Shown here: positions 39,878 through 48,760 of the stretch, one piece after another | Layout of the letters: the number at the start of each line of letters is the position of its first letter | Position numbering within the stretch: position 1 is the first letter of the stretch | Assembly (NCBI GenBank): GCA_020638735.1 | Contig: JACKHZ010000008.1 | Coordinates: 1,188,503 to 1,252,502, forward strand | DNA length: 64,000 nucleotides | Source of the DNA: Planctomycetota bacterium | GTDB lineage: Bacteria; Planctomycetota; UBA1135; UBA2386 | Direction: 5' to 3' | Position numbers and translations under genes: made by a program | Notes under the pieces: generated by a model | Seen by the model: only the letters and a program-made list of their open reading frames with translations | Told to the model about the DNA's origin: nothing | Database searches by the model: none

Positions 39878-40609
39878 TCAGGAGTGCGTGGTCAGGGAGT
39901 GGAAGGCCTGGTCCATCTGGCCGCCGCCGCGCGCCTTGAACTCGGCGGGCGTGCCGTCGAAGGCGAGCAGGCCGTCGTCGACCAGCAGCACGCGCCCGGC
40001 CATCGCCTCGACCTCCTGGAAGAGGTGCGTCGACAGCAGGATGGTGCGCGTCTCGCCGAGCTTCTTGACGAGCCCGCGCACGTGGCGGATCTGGTTGGGA
40101 TCGAGGCCGGTGGTCGGCTCGTCGAGGATCAGCACCTCGGGGTCGTGCAGCAGCGCCTGCGCCATGCCGACGCGCTGCTTCTGGCCCTTCGAGCACTTGC
40201 CGATCGGCTTGTCGAGCAGCTCGCCGAGGTCGCACTCCGCGGTGACGAAGTCGAGGCGCTCGACGAAGCGGCCGCCGCCGAGCCCGCGCGCATCGGCGAA
40301 GAAGCGCAGCAGCTCGCGCGGCGTCATCTCCTGGTACAGCGGCCCGTTCTCCGGCAGGTAGCCGAGCTTCTCGGCGGCGCGCACCCGGTCGCTGACGACG
40401 TCGATGCCGCACAGCCGCGCGGTGCCGGACGTCGGCGCCAGGTAGCCGGTCAGCATCTTCATCGTCGTCGACTTGCCGGCGCCGTTGGGGCCGAGGAAGG
40501 CGACGACCTCGCCGCGGCGGATCGTGAAGGAGAGATCATCGACAGCGGCGAACGACCCGTAGTGCTTGCACAGGTCGACCGCCTCGATCATCGGTTCGGG
40601 TTCGGTCAT
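39878..40609 (-). CDS. ABC transporter ATP-binding protein, GldA-like
   Basis: A 243-residue ABC ATPase. Walker A GPNGAGKST is at 40-48, the signature is CSKGQKQRV near 139-147 (a SKGQ variant common in GldA/NatA-type subunits), Walker B LILDEPTTGLD is at 160-170, and the switch is STH. It belongs to the ABC-2 export class. It is the first gene of a three-gene minus-strand operon followed 10 bases later by the GldF-GldG fusion. The substrate is unknown. This gene is intact, while both downstream partners have frameshifts. Confidence 0.93.
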   Translation of the reverse strand: MTEPEPMIEAVDLCKHYGSFAAVDDLSFTIRRGEVVAFLGPNGAGKSTTMKMLTGYLAPTSGTARLCGIDVVSDRVRAAEKLGYLPENGPLYQEMTPRELLRFFADARGLGGGRFVERLDFVTAECDLGELLDKPIGKCSKGQKQRVGMAQALLHDPEVLILDEPTTGLDPNQIRHVRGLVKKLGETRTILLSTHLFQEVEAMAGRVLLVDDGLLAFDGTPAEFKARGGGQMDQAFHSLTTHS

Positions 40610-40865
40610 GGGGAGCGGAACGAATGGGCCGAATGGTCACGACGGGGCGGCTGCTCTCGCATCGCACCGCCGCCGAAAAGTGGGGCAGAAGGCTTAGCGG
40701 TCACCCCCAGGCCATGCAACCTCAGGGTGACCGAGCTCCGAACGGCCGGGTCGAGGACCGCGACCGCTCGATGCAACGAAGGGGCGACGGACGGGGCACC
40801 CTGGCGGAAACTCCCGAGCCGGGGCACGAAGCGGTCCAGGGCGCCCGGGCCGGCCGGGACGCCGG

Positions 40866-41573
40866 TCAGTGGCGGTGGTGCCCGCCCCAGTAGCCGAAGC
40901 TGGGCCCGTAGCCATAGCCCCAGCCGCCATAGTAGGGTCCCCAACCACCGTACGGCCCCCAACCACCGTAGGGTCCCCAGGCGCCGCCGTAGTAGCCGTT
41001 GATCCCGTACCAGCCCCACGAGCCGTACCACCCGTAGCCGCCGTTGCGGTACTGCGGGTACGCCGGCGCGAACGGCGTCGCCTGCGTGACCTCGCCGCCC
41101 TGGTCGTCGCGCAGCGCGAAGCGCACCGAGAACCCGTCGATGTCGCGCGGCCGCGTCGTCGGCGGCCGGAACACGACGTCGATGCGGGTCGTCGTGCCGG
41201 GGCCGGCGTAGCCGCTGCCGATGACCTGCTGCGGCGCCAACGCCTCCTGCAGCTTGCCCTTCACCATCAGCTCCTCGCAGCGCATCGACTCGGTGTCCAG
41301 CTGCACCGGCGTCGTGCCGTTGTTCTCCAACTCGAAGCCGACGCGCAGGTCGACGACCTCCTTGTCGTCGTCGGTGAAGCGGGCCCTGGCGCCCGACGAC
41401 CAGACCCGCAGCTCGCCCTTGGTGTCGGCGTGGCCGTCCACCTTGATGTCGTAGCTCGCCGCCGCCTCGCCATCGGGACCGGTGCCGTTGCGGTTCTCGC
41501 GCGGGGCGAAGTAGCGCGGCTGCCAGCAAGCGGTGGTCGAGGCCAGGAGCAGTGCCAACAGGAGCCAGCGCAT
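40866..41573 (-). CDS. Lipoprotein with Gly/Tyr/Trp-rich repetitive tail
   Basis: A 235-residue protein. MRWLLLALLLASTTAC gives a lipobox with Cys at residue 16; a longer frame upstream is not supported. The middle part (about 40-180) looks like a beta sandwich (VDLRVGFELENNGTTPVQLD, TRIDVVFRPP). The last 55 residues are an aromatic Gly-rich tail with imperfect repeats of YGGWGP and GYWGG type, ending in HHRH. Such tails occur in surface or adhesive proteins and may be disordered. The family was not identified. It diverges from the barrel gene at 41915. Confidence 0.75.
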   Translation of the reverse strand: MRWLLLALLLASTTACWQPRYFAPRENRNGTGPDGEAAASYDIKVDGHADTKGELRVWSSGARARFTDDDKEVVDLRVGFELENNGTTPVQLDTESMRCEELMVKGKLQEALAPQQVIGSGYAGPGTTTRIDVVFRPPTTRPRDIDGFSVRFALRDDQGGEVTQATPFAPAYPQYRNGGYGWYGSWGWYGINGYYGGAWGPYGGWGPYGGWGPYYGGWGYGYGPSFGYWGGHHRH

Positions 41574-41914
41574 GACGTCGGTTTTCGCCCACCGGGGCGG
41601 CGGCGGCAAGCCCCGTCGAGCCTCCGGGCTCCGGCGTCGGGCCCCGGACAGCTGCCGATCCCGCACCACGCCCCTGGTTTCCCCGTCCTCCGACACCCCC
41701 GGGCGGCCCCGGCATCCGGGTGGCCCGATGCCAACGCCCCAGCAGACCCGCGCACGAGTTCGGCGGCTCGACCGCGCCCCGCGCCTCCGTCGAGTGGCGC
41801 CGCCCCCCTTGTGCGCAGCATGGGGTCGCCACCGGCGCAGCGGCCGGGCAACGAGTGCCCAGCCGGGCCCTGCGATGAAAAGGCGCGGTCGGCGCAGTGC
41901 TTCGAGTCCTCACG
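41574..41914. other. 341-bp divergent intergenic region
   Basis: This lies between the divergent lipoprotein (minus) and outer-membrane barrel (plus) genes and should contain both promoters. I see no convincing promoter pair, repeat, RNA or short gene with a ribosome binding site. Long frames crossing it are GC shadows. Confidence 0.4.
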
Positions 41915-42871
41915 ATGACACACTCGCTGTTCTCCCGTTCGCTCGCAGTCACCGCGGCCGCCGCCCTCTTCGCGGTCGTCACCTCCGCTCAGGAACCTGC
42001 CCAGTCGCCGGCCGGCGGCTCGAACAGCGGCTTCCTGACCGGCCTGCGCGGCTTCGAGCACTTCCACGAACCCCTCGGCCAACCGATCTACTTCGAGACG
42101 CCGTTCAACGACACCGGCGTGCGCGCGATCTACCTGCGCCATACGTTCGGCAACGGGTCGCTGCTGGCCGGCGGCCACGTCACCGTCGCCGCGCTGCAGG
42201 TGCGCGCCGCGCTGTCGGAGCGCTGGCAGTTCATCGCCACCAAGGACGGCTACTCGGACATCTCGACCGGCGCGCTCGGCGGCGACTACGGCTGGAACGA
42301 CCTGGCCGCCGGCCTCAAGTACGTGATGCACGCGGACCGCGAGAACGACTACGTCGTCTCCGGCGGCCTGCGCTACATGGCCGCCAACGGCGACCGGCTG
42401 AAGGGCGTCATCAACGGCAACGTGCAGGAGTGGAGCCCGTTCGTCAGCACGGCCAAGGGCTACATGCCCGACGCCAACGGCAACAGCCGCCTGCACACCC
42501 TGACCAACCTGACGCTGCGCTTCCCGAGCGACTCGAGCAAGGGCAACGTCGTCGGCCACTGGGACCTGCACGTCGACTACGACCTCAACCCGAACAGCGA
42601 CGTCGTGGTCGCGCCGGTAGTCGAGGTGCACGGCCTGCACTACCTGGACGACGCCACCGGTGCCAACTCGGGGCTGACGATCGGCGGCGGCGACTACACC
42701 AACCTAGGCTCCAACCCGAAGCACCACTTCGTCTGCTGGGCGACGCTCGGCGCGCGCGTCGAGCTGAACCACAACCTCGAAGCCGGTGTCTGCTACGAGT
42801 TCGCGTTGACCAACCGCAACGACGACATCTGGGACACGCGCTTCATGGTCGACTTCCTCTGGCGCTTCTGA
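41915..42871 (+). CDS. Putative outer-membrane beta-barrel protein
   Basis: A 318-residue protein with a Sec signal peptide (MTHSLFSRSLAVTAAAALFA, then AVVTSAQ). The mature part is rich in alternating polar/hydrophobic strands and Gly/Tyr/Asn turns (YLRHTFGNGSLLAGGHVTV, LRYMAANGDR, HVDYDLNPNSD) and ends with the strand FMVDFLWRF, whose terminal Phe is the classic assembly signal of outer-membrane barrels. About 12-14 strands are plausible. The ATG at 41897 is an alternative start, but the signal peptide fits 41915 better. The exact family is unknown; possible roles are a porin or a surface barrel. Confidence 0.72.
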   Translation: MTHSLFSRSLAVTAAAALFAVVTSAQEPAQSPAGGSNSGFLTGLRGFEHFHEPLGQPIYFETPFNDTGVRAIYLRHTFGNGSLLAGGHVTVAALQVRAALSERWQFIATKDGYSDISTGALGGDYGWNDLAAGLKYVMHADRENDYVVSGGLRYMAANGDRLKGVINGNVQEWSPFVSTAKGYMPDANGNSRLHTLTNLTLRFPSDSSKGNVVGHWDLHVDYDLNPNSDVVVAPVVEVHGLHYLDDATGANSGLTIGGGDYTNLGSNPKHHFVCWATLGARVELNHNLEAGVCYEFALTNRNDDIWDTRFMVDFLWRF

Positions 42872-42893
42872 GCGGCGCCTCACGCCGGGCGCG

Positions 42894-44549
42894 TCACCGC
42901 ATGCGGTAGATGCGCACCGGCAGGTCCCCGTCCGACTGCGCGACCAGCTCGTTGGGGTAGCGCCGCAGCAGCTCGGCGACGTCGCCGAGCGCCGGGGCCA
43001 TCGCCGCGTCGAGCGCGGTCTGCACGAAGTAGAGGGCGCGCAGGTCACCGCGCTGCCGCAGCTGCTGCAGGTCGCCGACGTGCCGCACGAAGCCTTGCGG
43101 CGTCAGCGCCGCGCGCCCCTGCACGATCAGGTACTGCGCCGGCATGCCGACCCACAGCGTCGTCGCCACGTCACCGGGCTGCCGGGCCGCGAGCTCGCCG
43201 ACGCGCCGCACCATCGCCGCGCGCCCGAGCTCGGGGAACGCACCGCCGGCGGCCAGGTCCGTCAGGCGCAGCCCGGCCAGCAGCGCCAGCCCCGCCACCA
43301 GCGCGACGCGCGCGCGCGGCCCGCTCCAGGCCAGACCGAGCGGCACGGCGAGCGCACACGCCCAGCAGATCGGCAGGTAGAGCCGCAGCGCCGCCGGTTC
43401 GTCGGGGTCGGAGAAGAACCACAGCAGCGTCACCGCGGTGACGGCCAGCACCGGCGCAGCGAACAACAGGTCGTCGCGGCCCGCCTCGCGCCGGATGAGC
43501 CGCACGACCAGCACGAGCAGCGCGAGCAGGCCGAGCGCGGCGGGCCACGCGCCGCCGAGACGCGGCGCGAAGCACGCCGCGAGGAACGGCAGCAGGTGCT
43601 CGCGCAGGTGCGAGAACGACACCAGCGGCGCGCCGCCGGCCTCGGGGTAGAACTTGGCGTTCTGCGCGTTCCACATCAGGAACACGAGCGGCAGCACCAG
43701 CGGCACGGCGAGCGCGAGCAGCGTCTTGACGCCGAACGACGGGCGATAGCGACCCCACACCCGCCACAGCACCAAGAGGCCGAGCAGCACCGCGGCGGGC
43801 AGCGACTCGTAGCGCGACTGCGCGAGCAGCATGGCGGCGCCGCACAGGCCCGCGCAACGCGCGTCGTCGGGCTGGCGCACGAACGCTCGCGCGGCCAGCA
43901 CCGCGACCAGCAGCCACACCGACGCCATCAGCTCGAAGCCGGCGGACGTCGCGACGACGACGGTCAGCGGCACGGCCAGCAGGCACACCGGCGCGGCGCA
44001 CGCGACGACGAGCCCCGAGCGGCGGAACGCCGCGAACGCGACCGCCAGCGCGATCGCCAGCAGCGCGGCGTTGACGACGAACGCGTTCTCGACGCGGTAG
44101 CCGACGACGCGGTGCACGAGGTGCACGAGGAAGGCGAACAGCGGCGGCCGCTTGTCGACGGTGCTCTCGATCGGCATCACCGCACCGTCGTAGGGCACCG
44201 CGCCGGTGGTCATCACCGCGACGTCGAGCCGCTGCATCTCCTGCGACGCGCCGACGAGGCTGGTCTCGTCGAACTGCACCCGCATCGTCGGCGGCACCAG
44301 CCAGAACACCAGCGCCACCAGCGCGACCGCGACGCCGGCCGCCGGCAGCGCCGCCCGCACCGCGAAGCGACTCGCTCGCCACCGCCACGACAGCGCGACG
44401 AGCGCGTGGACGAGCACGAACGGCATCGTCCAGAACAGCATGCGCGCCAGCAGCAGCTCGCGATCGTCGCCGGCCGCGTCGAACCAGAGCACGCACAACA
44501 GCGCGCCCGGCACCACGCCCGTCGCGATCGCGGCCACCCATTGCAGCAT
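42894..44549 (-). CDS. Polytopic membrane protein, GT-C glycosyltransferase-like
   Basis: A 551-residue protein with about 11-13 hydrophobic helices and a C-terminal soluble domain. An acidic motif in the first outer loop (VQFDETSLVGASQEM near residue 94) and VDKRPPLFAFLVHLVHRVVG resemble the loop region of ArnT/PMT-type GT-C enzymes, which transfer sugars from polyprenyl phosphates outside the membrane. The C-terminal 130 residues (GELAARQPGDVATTLWVGM, then RALYFVQTALD) form a small periplasmic domain. The acceptor and donor are unknown. The ALDH-like gene ends 90 bases upstream on the same strand. Confidence 0.7.
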   Translation of the reverse strand: MLQWVAAIATGVVPGALLCVLWFDAAGDDRELLLARMLFWTMPFVLVHALVALSWRWRASRFAVRAALPAAGVAVALVALVFWLVPPTMRVQFDETSLVGASQEMQRLDVAVMTTGAVPYDGAVMPIESTVDKRPPLFAFLVHLVHRVVGYRVENAFVVNAALLAIALAVAFAAFRRSGLVVACAAPVCLLAVPLTVVVATSAGFELMASVWLLVAVLAARAFVRQPDDARCAGLCGAAMLLAQSRYESLPAAVLLGLLVLWRVWGRYRPSFGVKTLLALAVPLVLPLVFLMWNAQNAKFYPEAGGAPLVSFSHLREHLLPFLAACFAPRLGGAWPAALGLLALLVLVVRLIRREAGRDDLLFAAPVLAVTAVTLLWFFSDPDEPAALRLYLPICWACALAVPLGLAWSGPRARVALVAGLALLAGLRLTDLAAGGAFPELGRAAMVRRVGELAARQPGDVATTLWVGMPAQYLIVQGRAALTPQGFVRHVGDLQQLRQRGDLRALYFVQTALDAAMAPALGDVAELLRRYPNELVAQSDGDLPVRIYRMR

Positions 44550-44639
44550 GCGCTGATGTGACCGGATCGCCGCCGCCGCGCCAGTACGGAACCCGTTCCC
44601 TTCGCCGGCCGCATCACCGCCGCGCGACCGACGGCCACC

Positions 44640-46265
44640 TCACGGCTGATGCAGCGCGTGCCACGCCACCGCCGCGAGCGCGCCGGCGCCGGGCGACCCG
44701 TAGAGCCGCGTCAGCGCGGCCAGCGTCTCTCCGCCGCGGCGGTGCGCCGGCAACCACGGCGGCAGCGGGCGCGGACGGAACGGCGCCTCGACCACCACGC
44801 GGCGCGGCGCCGCGAGGGCCAGCGTACCGCGCGTGAAGCCGCGGCCGTGGTCGACGTGCGCGTCGGGCGGCACGCCCCACGGCGACGTGCCGAGCCCATA
44901 GGCGAGCCCGGCCCAGCCGTTCACCACCACCGCGCCGTGCGGCAATGCGGCGATCGTGCGCGCGACGACCGCCCGTTCGCGCGCCAGCACCGCCGGCGGC
45001 GCGAACACCATCGCCGTCAGCGCGCCGTAGACGCGATCGCGCACGACTGCCGCCGCGCGGTCGCAGAAGGTCGCGGCGTCGGCGCCCGCGAGCGGCGCCT
45101 CGAGCAACACCGGCGCGAAGTGCTCACGGCCGAACAACGCCGCGTCCCGCCCGGCGTCGAGGCCCGCGCGCAGGCACGGCTGCAGCGCGCGCCCTCGCGG
45201 GCCTGCCGCCGCCTCGCCCGCCGCCGCCGCGTAGGCCTCCGCGGCCCCCGGGTGGAACGGAACGCGCGCCGCATGCGCCGAGAGCGCGAGGCGCAGCAAC
45301 CGCAGCAGCTCGTCGCGCTGGGGCCAGTCGGCGCAGGTCAGCAGCAGCCGCGGCGCCAGGCACGTCGCGCCGCCGTTGCTGGCGACGAACGCCGCCAGCT
45401 GCGCGGCGACGTGCGCCAGCTCCCGTGCGCGCCACGGACCGGGCACGACGATCACCGGCGAACAGCAGCCGACCTCCGCGGTCAGGTGCTTGCCGGCGAG
45501 CGCCGGATCCGCGCGCAGCGCCCGCCAGGTCGCCAACGCGCCGGTCAGGTGCACCGCGCCGACGCCCGCGTGCCGCGCCATCGCCGCGCCGCGCGCGCCG
45601 TCGCCGTCGCCGATCGCCACCAACCCCGCGGCGAGCAGCGGCGCCAGCGCGCGCGCGAGCACCGGGCGCAACGGCGCGTGCAACGGGCTCGGCTTGAGCC
45701 ACGCCGCGCGTCCCTCGAGGAGCACCTGGTGCAGCACGTCGCAGAGCGGCGTCGCGACGACGTTGCCGGCGCCGAGCACGACCGCGACGTCGCCGCGGCG
45801 CGGCGGTGCCCCGGCGCCGCGTTCCATGGCGTGCACCTCGGCGCGGTAGCCGGCGAACAGCACGCGATCGAAGGTGCCGCCGGTCCGCGCCGGCAGCGCG
45901 GCGAACGCACGTTCGCCCGGCGCCGGCGTCAGCAGCGGCGCGGCGACGGCGCGAGGCGTCGGCAGACGCCCGGACGCGAGCCCGGTGTGCAGGCCGTGCA
46001 GCAGTCGCAGCAACCGCGCCGGCGGCAGCGGTCCCGACGCCCACTCCTCGGCGAGCACGACGTCGTCGACGCGACCCCACTTGGCGCGCGCCGACGCGGC
46101 GACGAGCTCCGGCGCGACGTCGACCAGCGCCGCCGCGGTCGCGGCGGCGAGCCCGGCCAGGTCCGCGTGCGGACGTGCGCGCCAGTCGGCAGCCGCGCGC
46201 TGCAGACCGGCGACCACGCGCGCATCGGGTCCGGGCGTTTCGGGCTGGTCGTGACCGGCGGGCAT
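44640..46265 (-). CDS. Aldehyde dehydrogenase superfamily protein
   Basis: A 541-residue ALDH-fold protein. The NAD-binding part has VAVVLGAGNVVATP near 160-172 and HLTGALATWRAL; the catalytic Glu position is in TAEVGCCSPVIVV (Glu264); and SNGGATCLAPRLLL places the nucleophile at Cys302. The C-terminal end (VVVNGWAGLAYGLGTSPWGVPP) matches ALDH. It is divergent from the housekeeping groups: the usual ELGGK is replaced and Ala/Arg content is extreme. It may act on an unusual aldehyde or acyl substrate. It diverges from the redoxin fusion across about 100 bp. Confidence 0.8.
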   Translation of the reverse strand: MPAGHDQPETPGPDARVVAGLQRAAADWRARPHADLAGLAAATAAALVDVAPELVAASARAKWGRVDDVVLAEEWASGPLPPARLLRLLHGLHTGLASGRLPTPRAVAAPLLTPAPGERAFAALPARTGGTFDRVLFAGYRAEVHAMERGAGAPPRRGDVAVVLGAGNVVATPLCDVLHQVLLEGRAAWLKPSPLHAPLRPVLARALAPLLAAGLVAIGDGDGARGAAMARHAGVGAVHLTGALATWRALRADPALAGKHLTAEVGCCSPVIVVPGPWRARELAHVAAQLAAFVASNGGATCLAPRLLLTCADWPQRDELLRLLRLALSAHAARVPFHPGAAEAYAAAAGEAAAGPRGRALQPCLRAGLDAGRDAALFGREHFAPVLLEAPLAGADAATFCDRAAAVVRDRVYGALTAMVFAPPAVLARERAVVARTIAALPHGAVVVNGWAGLAYGLGTSPWGVPPDAHVDHGRGFTRGTLALAAPRRVVVEAPFRPRPLPPWLPAHRRGGETLAALTRLYGSPGAGALAAVAWHALHQP

Positions 46266-46369
46266 CGGCGCCGAGCAGACCCTGCCGTCGGCCGCACGAC
46301 AAGCGCCGGCATCGCCCCCACCACCCGCCGCACCTTTACCGCCGGCTCGGGATGGGGTGTGCTTGCGGC

Positions 46370-48154
46370 ATGCGCCACCTCGCCCGCCACCTCGCGTCCG
46401 TCGCCGTGATGGCGTCCATGCTCGCCGCGCCGCTCGCGGCGCAGCAGGCGGGCGCGGAGCTCGCCGTCGATGCGCGCTTCACCGATCTGCGCTGGCAGCA
46501 GCGCCGGCTGAGCGAGCTCGGCGCGCCACAGGCGACGGTCGTGTTCTTCGCCACCGTCGAGTGCCCGATCGTCAAGCGCTACCTGCCGCGCGTCGGCGCG
46601 CTGGCCCGCGAGTTCGAGGCGCAGGGCGCGGTGTTCGTCGTCGCCAACGTCGGCGCCGACGACGCGCTGGTCGACGCCGCCGCGCAGGTCGCGCTGCACG
46701 CGCCGGCGTGCGTGTTCGCCAAGGACTTCGACGGCGAGCTTCTGCGCGCCTGCGGCGTCGATCGCTCGGCGACCTGCGTCGTGCTCGACGCCGGACGCCG
46801 CATCGTCTACCGCGGCCGCGTCGACGACCAGTTCGGCTACTCCGGCCAGCGCGAGGCGCCGCGCCGCGACGACCTGCGCGAAGCGCTCGTCGACGTGCTG
46901 GCCGGCCGCGCGGTGGCGACGCCGGGCACCGAGGTGTCGGGCTGCGTCGTCACGCCGCGCGCCGCGATGGCGACGGCGACCGCGGCCGCGCCGACCTTCA
47001 CCCGCGACGTGCTGCCGGTGATGCAGCGCCACTGCCAGGAGTGCCACCGCCCGGGCGGCCAGGCGCCGTTCTCGCTGCTCGACGAGGCCGAGGTGCGCAA
47101 GCACTCGTCGATGATCGGCGAAGTCGTCGAGCAGGGCCGCATGCCGCCGTGGTACGGCAGCCAGGCGCACGGCGCGTTCGACAACTTCCGCGGCATGTCG
47201 CCGGCCGAACGCGCGACGCTGCTCGGCTGGCTCGCCGGCGGCCGCCAGCAGGGCGACGCCGCCGACGCGCCGGCAAAGGTCGCGTGGCCCGAGCCGGGCT
47301 GGCGCATCGGCGAACCGGACCTCGTGCTCGAGGTCAAGACGCCGATCCGCATCCCCGCCGACGGCGTGATCCCGTACCGCTACTTCGTGCTGCCGTTCCA
47401 CTTCGTCGAGGACACCTGGGTCGAAGCGATCGAGATCAAGCCCGACAACCCGCGCGTGCTGCACCACTGCAACCTGGCGCGCGTCAAGCTCGGCGAGCGC
47501 TTCTCGCAGGAGGGTTTCGTCACCGGCTACGTGCCCGGCGGCGACCCGATGGTGCTCGACCCCGGCACCGCCGTGCGCATGCCGGCCGGCTCGGCGCTGG
47601 CGCTGCAGGCGCACTACGTGACGACCGGCGACAAGGAGATCGACCGGCTCAAGGTCGGCCTGCGCTTCCCGCGCACCAAGGTGCAGAAGGAGCTGAAAGT
47701 GACGATCGCCGCCGACTTCCGCTTCCAGATCCCACCCGGCGCGCGCGCGCACCCGGTCCGGGCGAAGAAGCGCATCCCCGAGGACGCGCTGGGCATCGGC
47801 CTGTTCGTGCACATGCACCTGCGCGGTCGCGACATGCTGGTCACCGCGGCGCCGCCGGAGGGCGAAGACGAGAGCCTGCTGCTGGTGCCCAACTACAACT
47901 TCGACTGGCAGCAGTCCTACCGCTGGCCGCGGGAAGGGCGCCGCTTCGCCAAGGGCACCGTGTTGCAGGCGCTCGCGCACTACGACAACTCGGCGTTCAA
48001 CCCGTTCAACCCGGACCCGAGCGCGACCGTCGGCTTCGGCCTCGAGACGGCCGACGAGATGATGTACGCGTTCCTGTTCTGGGTCGCCGAGCACGAGCAG
48101 CTGGGGCTCGACGTCGACCCGGCCAACGGGCACGTCGTCGGCGGCGAACGATGA
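46370..48154 (+). CDS. Secreted redoxin - cytochrome c-like - copper monooxygenase-like fusion
   Basis: A 594-residue exported protein. A signal peptide ends near ALAAQQ. Residues 30-185 form a thioredoxin/AhpC-like redoxin with VFFATVECPIVKRYLP; only one Cys (Cys65) remains of the redox pair. Residues 210-280 carry a single c-type heme site, CQECH at 222-226, with MPPWYG downstream. Residues 300-594 resemble the type II ascorbate-dependent copper monooxygenase domains: LHHCNLARV, MPAGSALALQAHYVTTG, FVHMHLRGRDM and YNFDWQQSYRW, which give His-rich copper sites. This three-part layout is frequent in Planctomycetota and Myxococcota, but substrates are unknown. The downstream lipoprotein overlaps its stop (ATGA). 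Confidence 0.85.
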   Translation: MRHLARHLASVAVMASMLAAPLAAQQAGAELAVDARFTDLRWQQRRLSELGAPQATVVFFATVECPIVKRYLPRVGALAREFEAQGAVFVVANVGADDALVDAAAQVALHAPACVFAKDFDGELLRACGVDRSATCVVLDAGRRIVYRGRVDDQFGYSGQREAPRRDDLREALVDVLAGRAVATPGTEVSGCVVTPRAAMATATAAAPTFTRDVLPVMQRHCQECHRPGGQAPFSLLDEAEVRKHSSMIGEVVEQGRMPPWYGSQAHGAFDNFRGMSPAERATLLGWLAGGRQQGDAADAPAKVAWPEPGWRIGEPDLVLEVKTPIRIPADGVIPYRYFVLPFHFVEDTWVEAIEIKPDNPRVLHHCNLARVKLGERFSQEGFVTGYVPGGDPMVLDPGTAVRMPAGSALALQAHYVTTGDKEIDRLKVGLRFPRTKVQKELKVTIAADFRFQIPPGARAHPVRAKKRIPEDALGIGLFVHMHLRGRDMLVTAAPPEGEDESLLLVPNYNFDWQQSYRWPREGRRFAKGTVLQALAHYDNSAFNPFNPDPSATVGFGLETADEMMYAFLFWVAEHEQLGLDVDPANGHVVGGER

Positions 48155-48639
48155 GGGGCTTCGAGGTCGTGATGCTGGCGGTGGCGCTGGCAGGCTGCGC
48201 GGCACCGGGGGCCCCGACCACCGGCACCGTGCGCGCGCTGCGCTTCTACCAGTTCCTCAGTGACGGCGCGATGGACCTCGTGCACGGCGGTGGCCGGTGG
48301 CACGACTGCCTGTTCCTGCCCGACGCCGGGGTCGTCTGCTGGATCAACTTCGGCTCCGAGCTCGCGCCGGCGGGCGACGGCCTGGCGCTGCTCGACACCG
48401 CGACCCTGTTCGCCCACCACAGCACCCTCGAGCACGAGCTCGCGTTGCGGCCGCCGGGTTCGAAGCATGGCGACGAGGCACCGGAGCCGGTGGCCCTCGA
48501 CGCCCGACTGGCGGCGCGCATCGTCGCGCTCGCCGACCTGCAGCGACAGCATCAGCAGGCGGCCGCCGCGCTCGCCGCCGACGGCATCGCCGCCGGCGTG
48601 TTCGGCAACGAGGCGAGCCTCGGCGCGCGCGATTTCTGA
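48151..48639 (+). CDS. Small lipoprotein coupled to the redoxin/cytochrome fusion
   Basis: A 162-residue lipoprotein: MRGFEVVMLAVALAGC gives the lipobox with Cys16. The mature part has WHDCLFLPDAGVVCWINFGSE with two cysteines, then an Ala-rich helical C-terminus. No family was recognised. Its ATG overlaps the stop of the fusion gene by 4 bases, so it is translated from the same message and may help anchor or mature that protein. That link is inference. Confidence 0.72.
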   Translation: MRGFEVVMLAVALAGCAAPGAPTTGTVRALRFYQFLSDGAMDLVHGGGRWHDCLFLPDAGVVCWINFGSELAPAGDGLALLDTATLFAHHSTLEHELALRPPGSKHGDEAPEPVALDARLAARIVALADLQRQHQQAAAALAADGIAAGVFGNEASLGARDF

Positions 48640-48760
48640 GCCCGGCCGACCTTCCCACCCGCTGCGACGAAGCGTCTCTTGCACTCCGGGCGCCGATGTC
48701 GTCCCGTAACGGCTCGCCAAAGCCCCTGCTCGCGCGGCCTCCCGCCGAGGAGACGGAACC

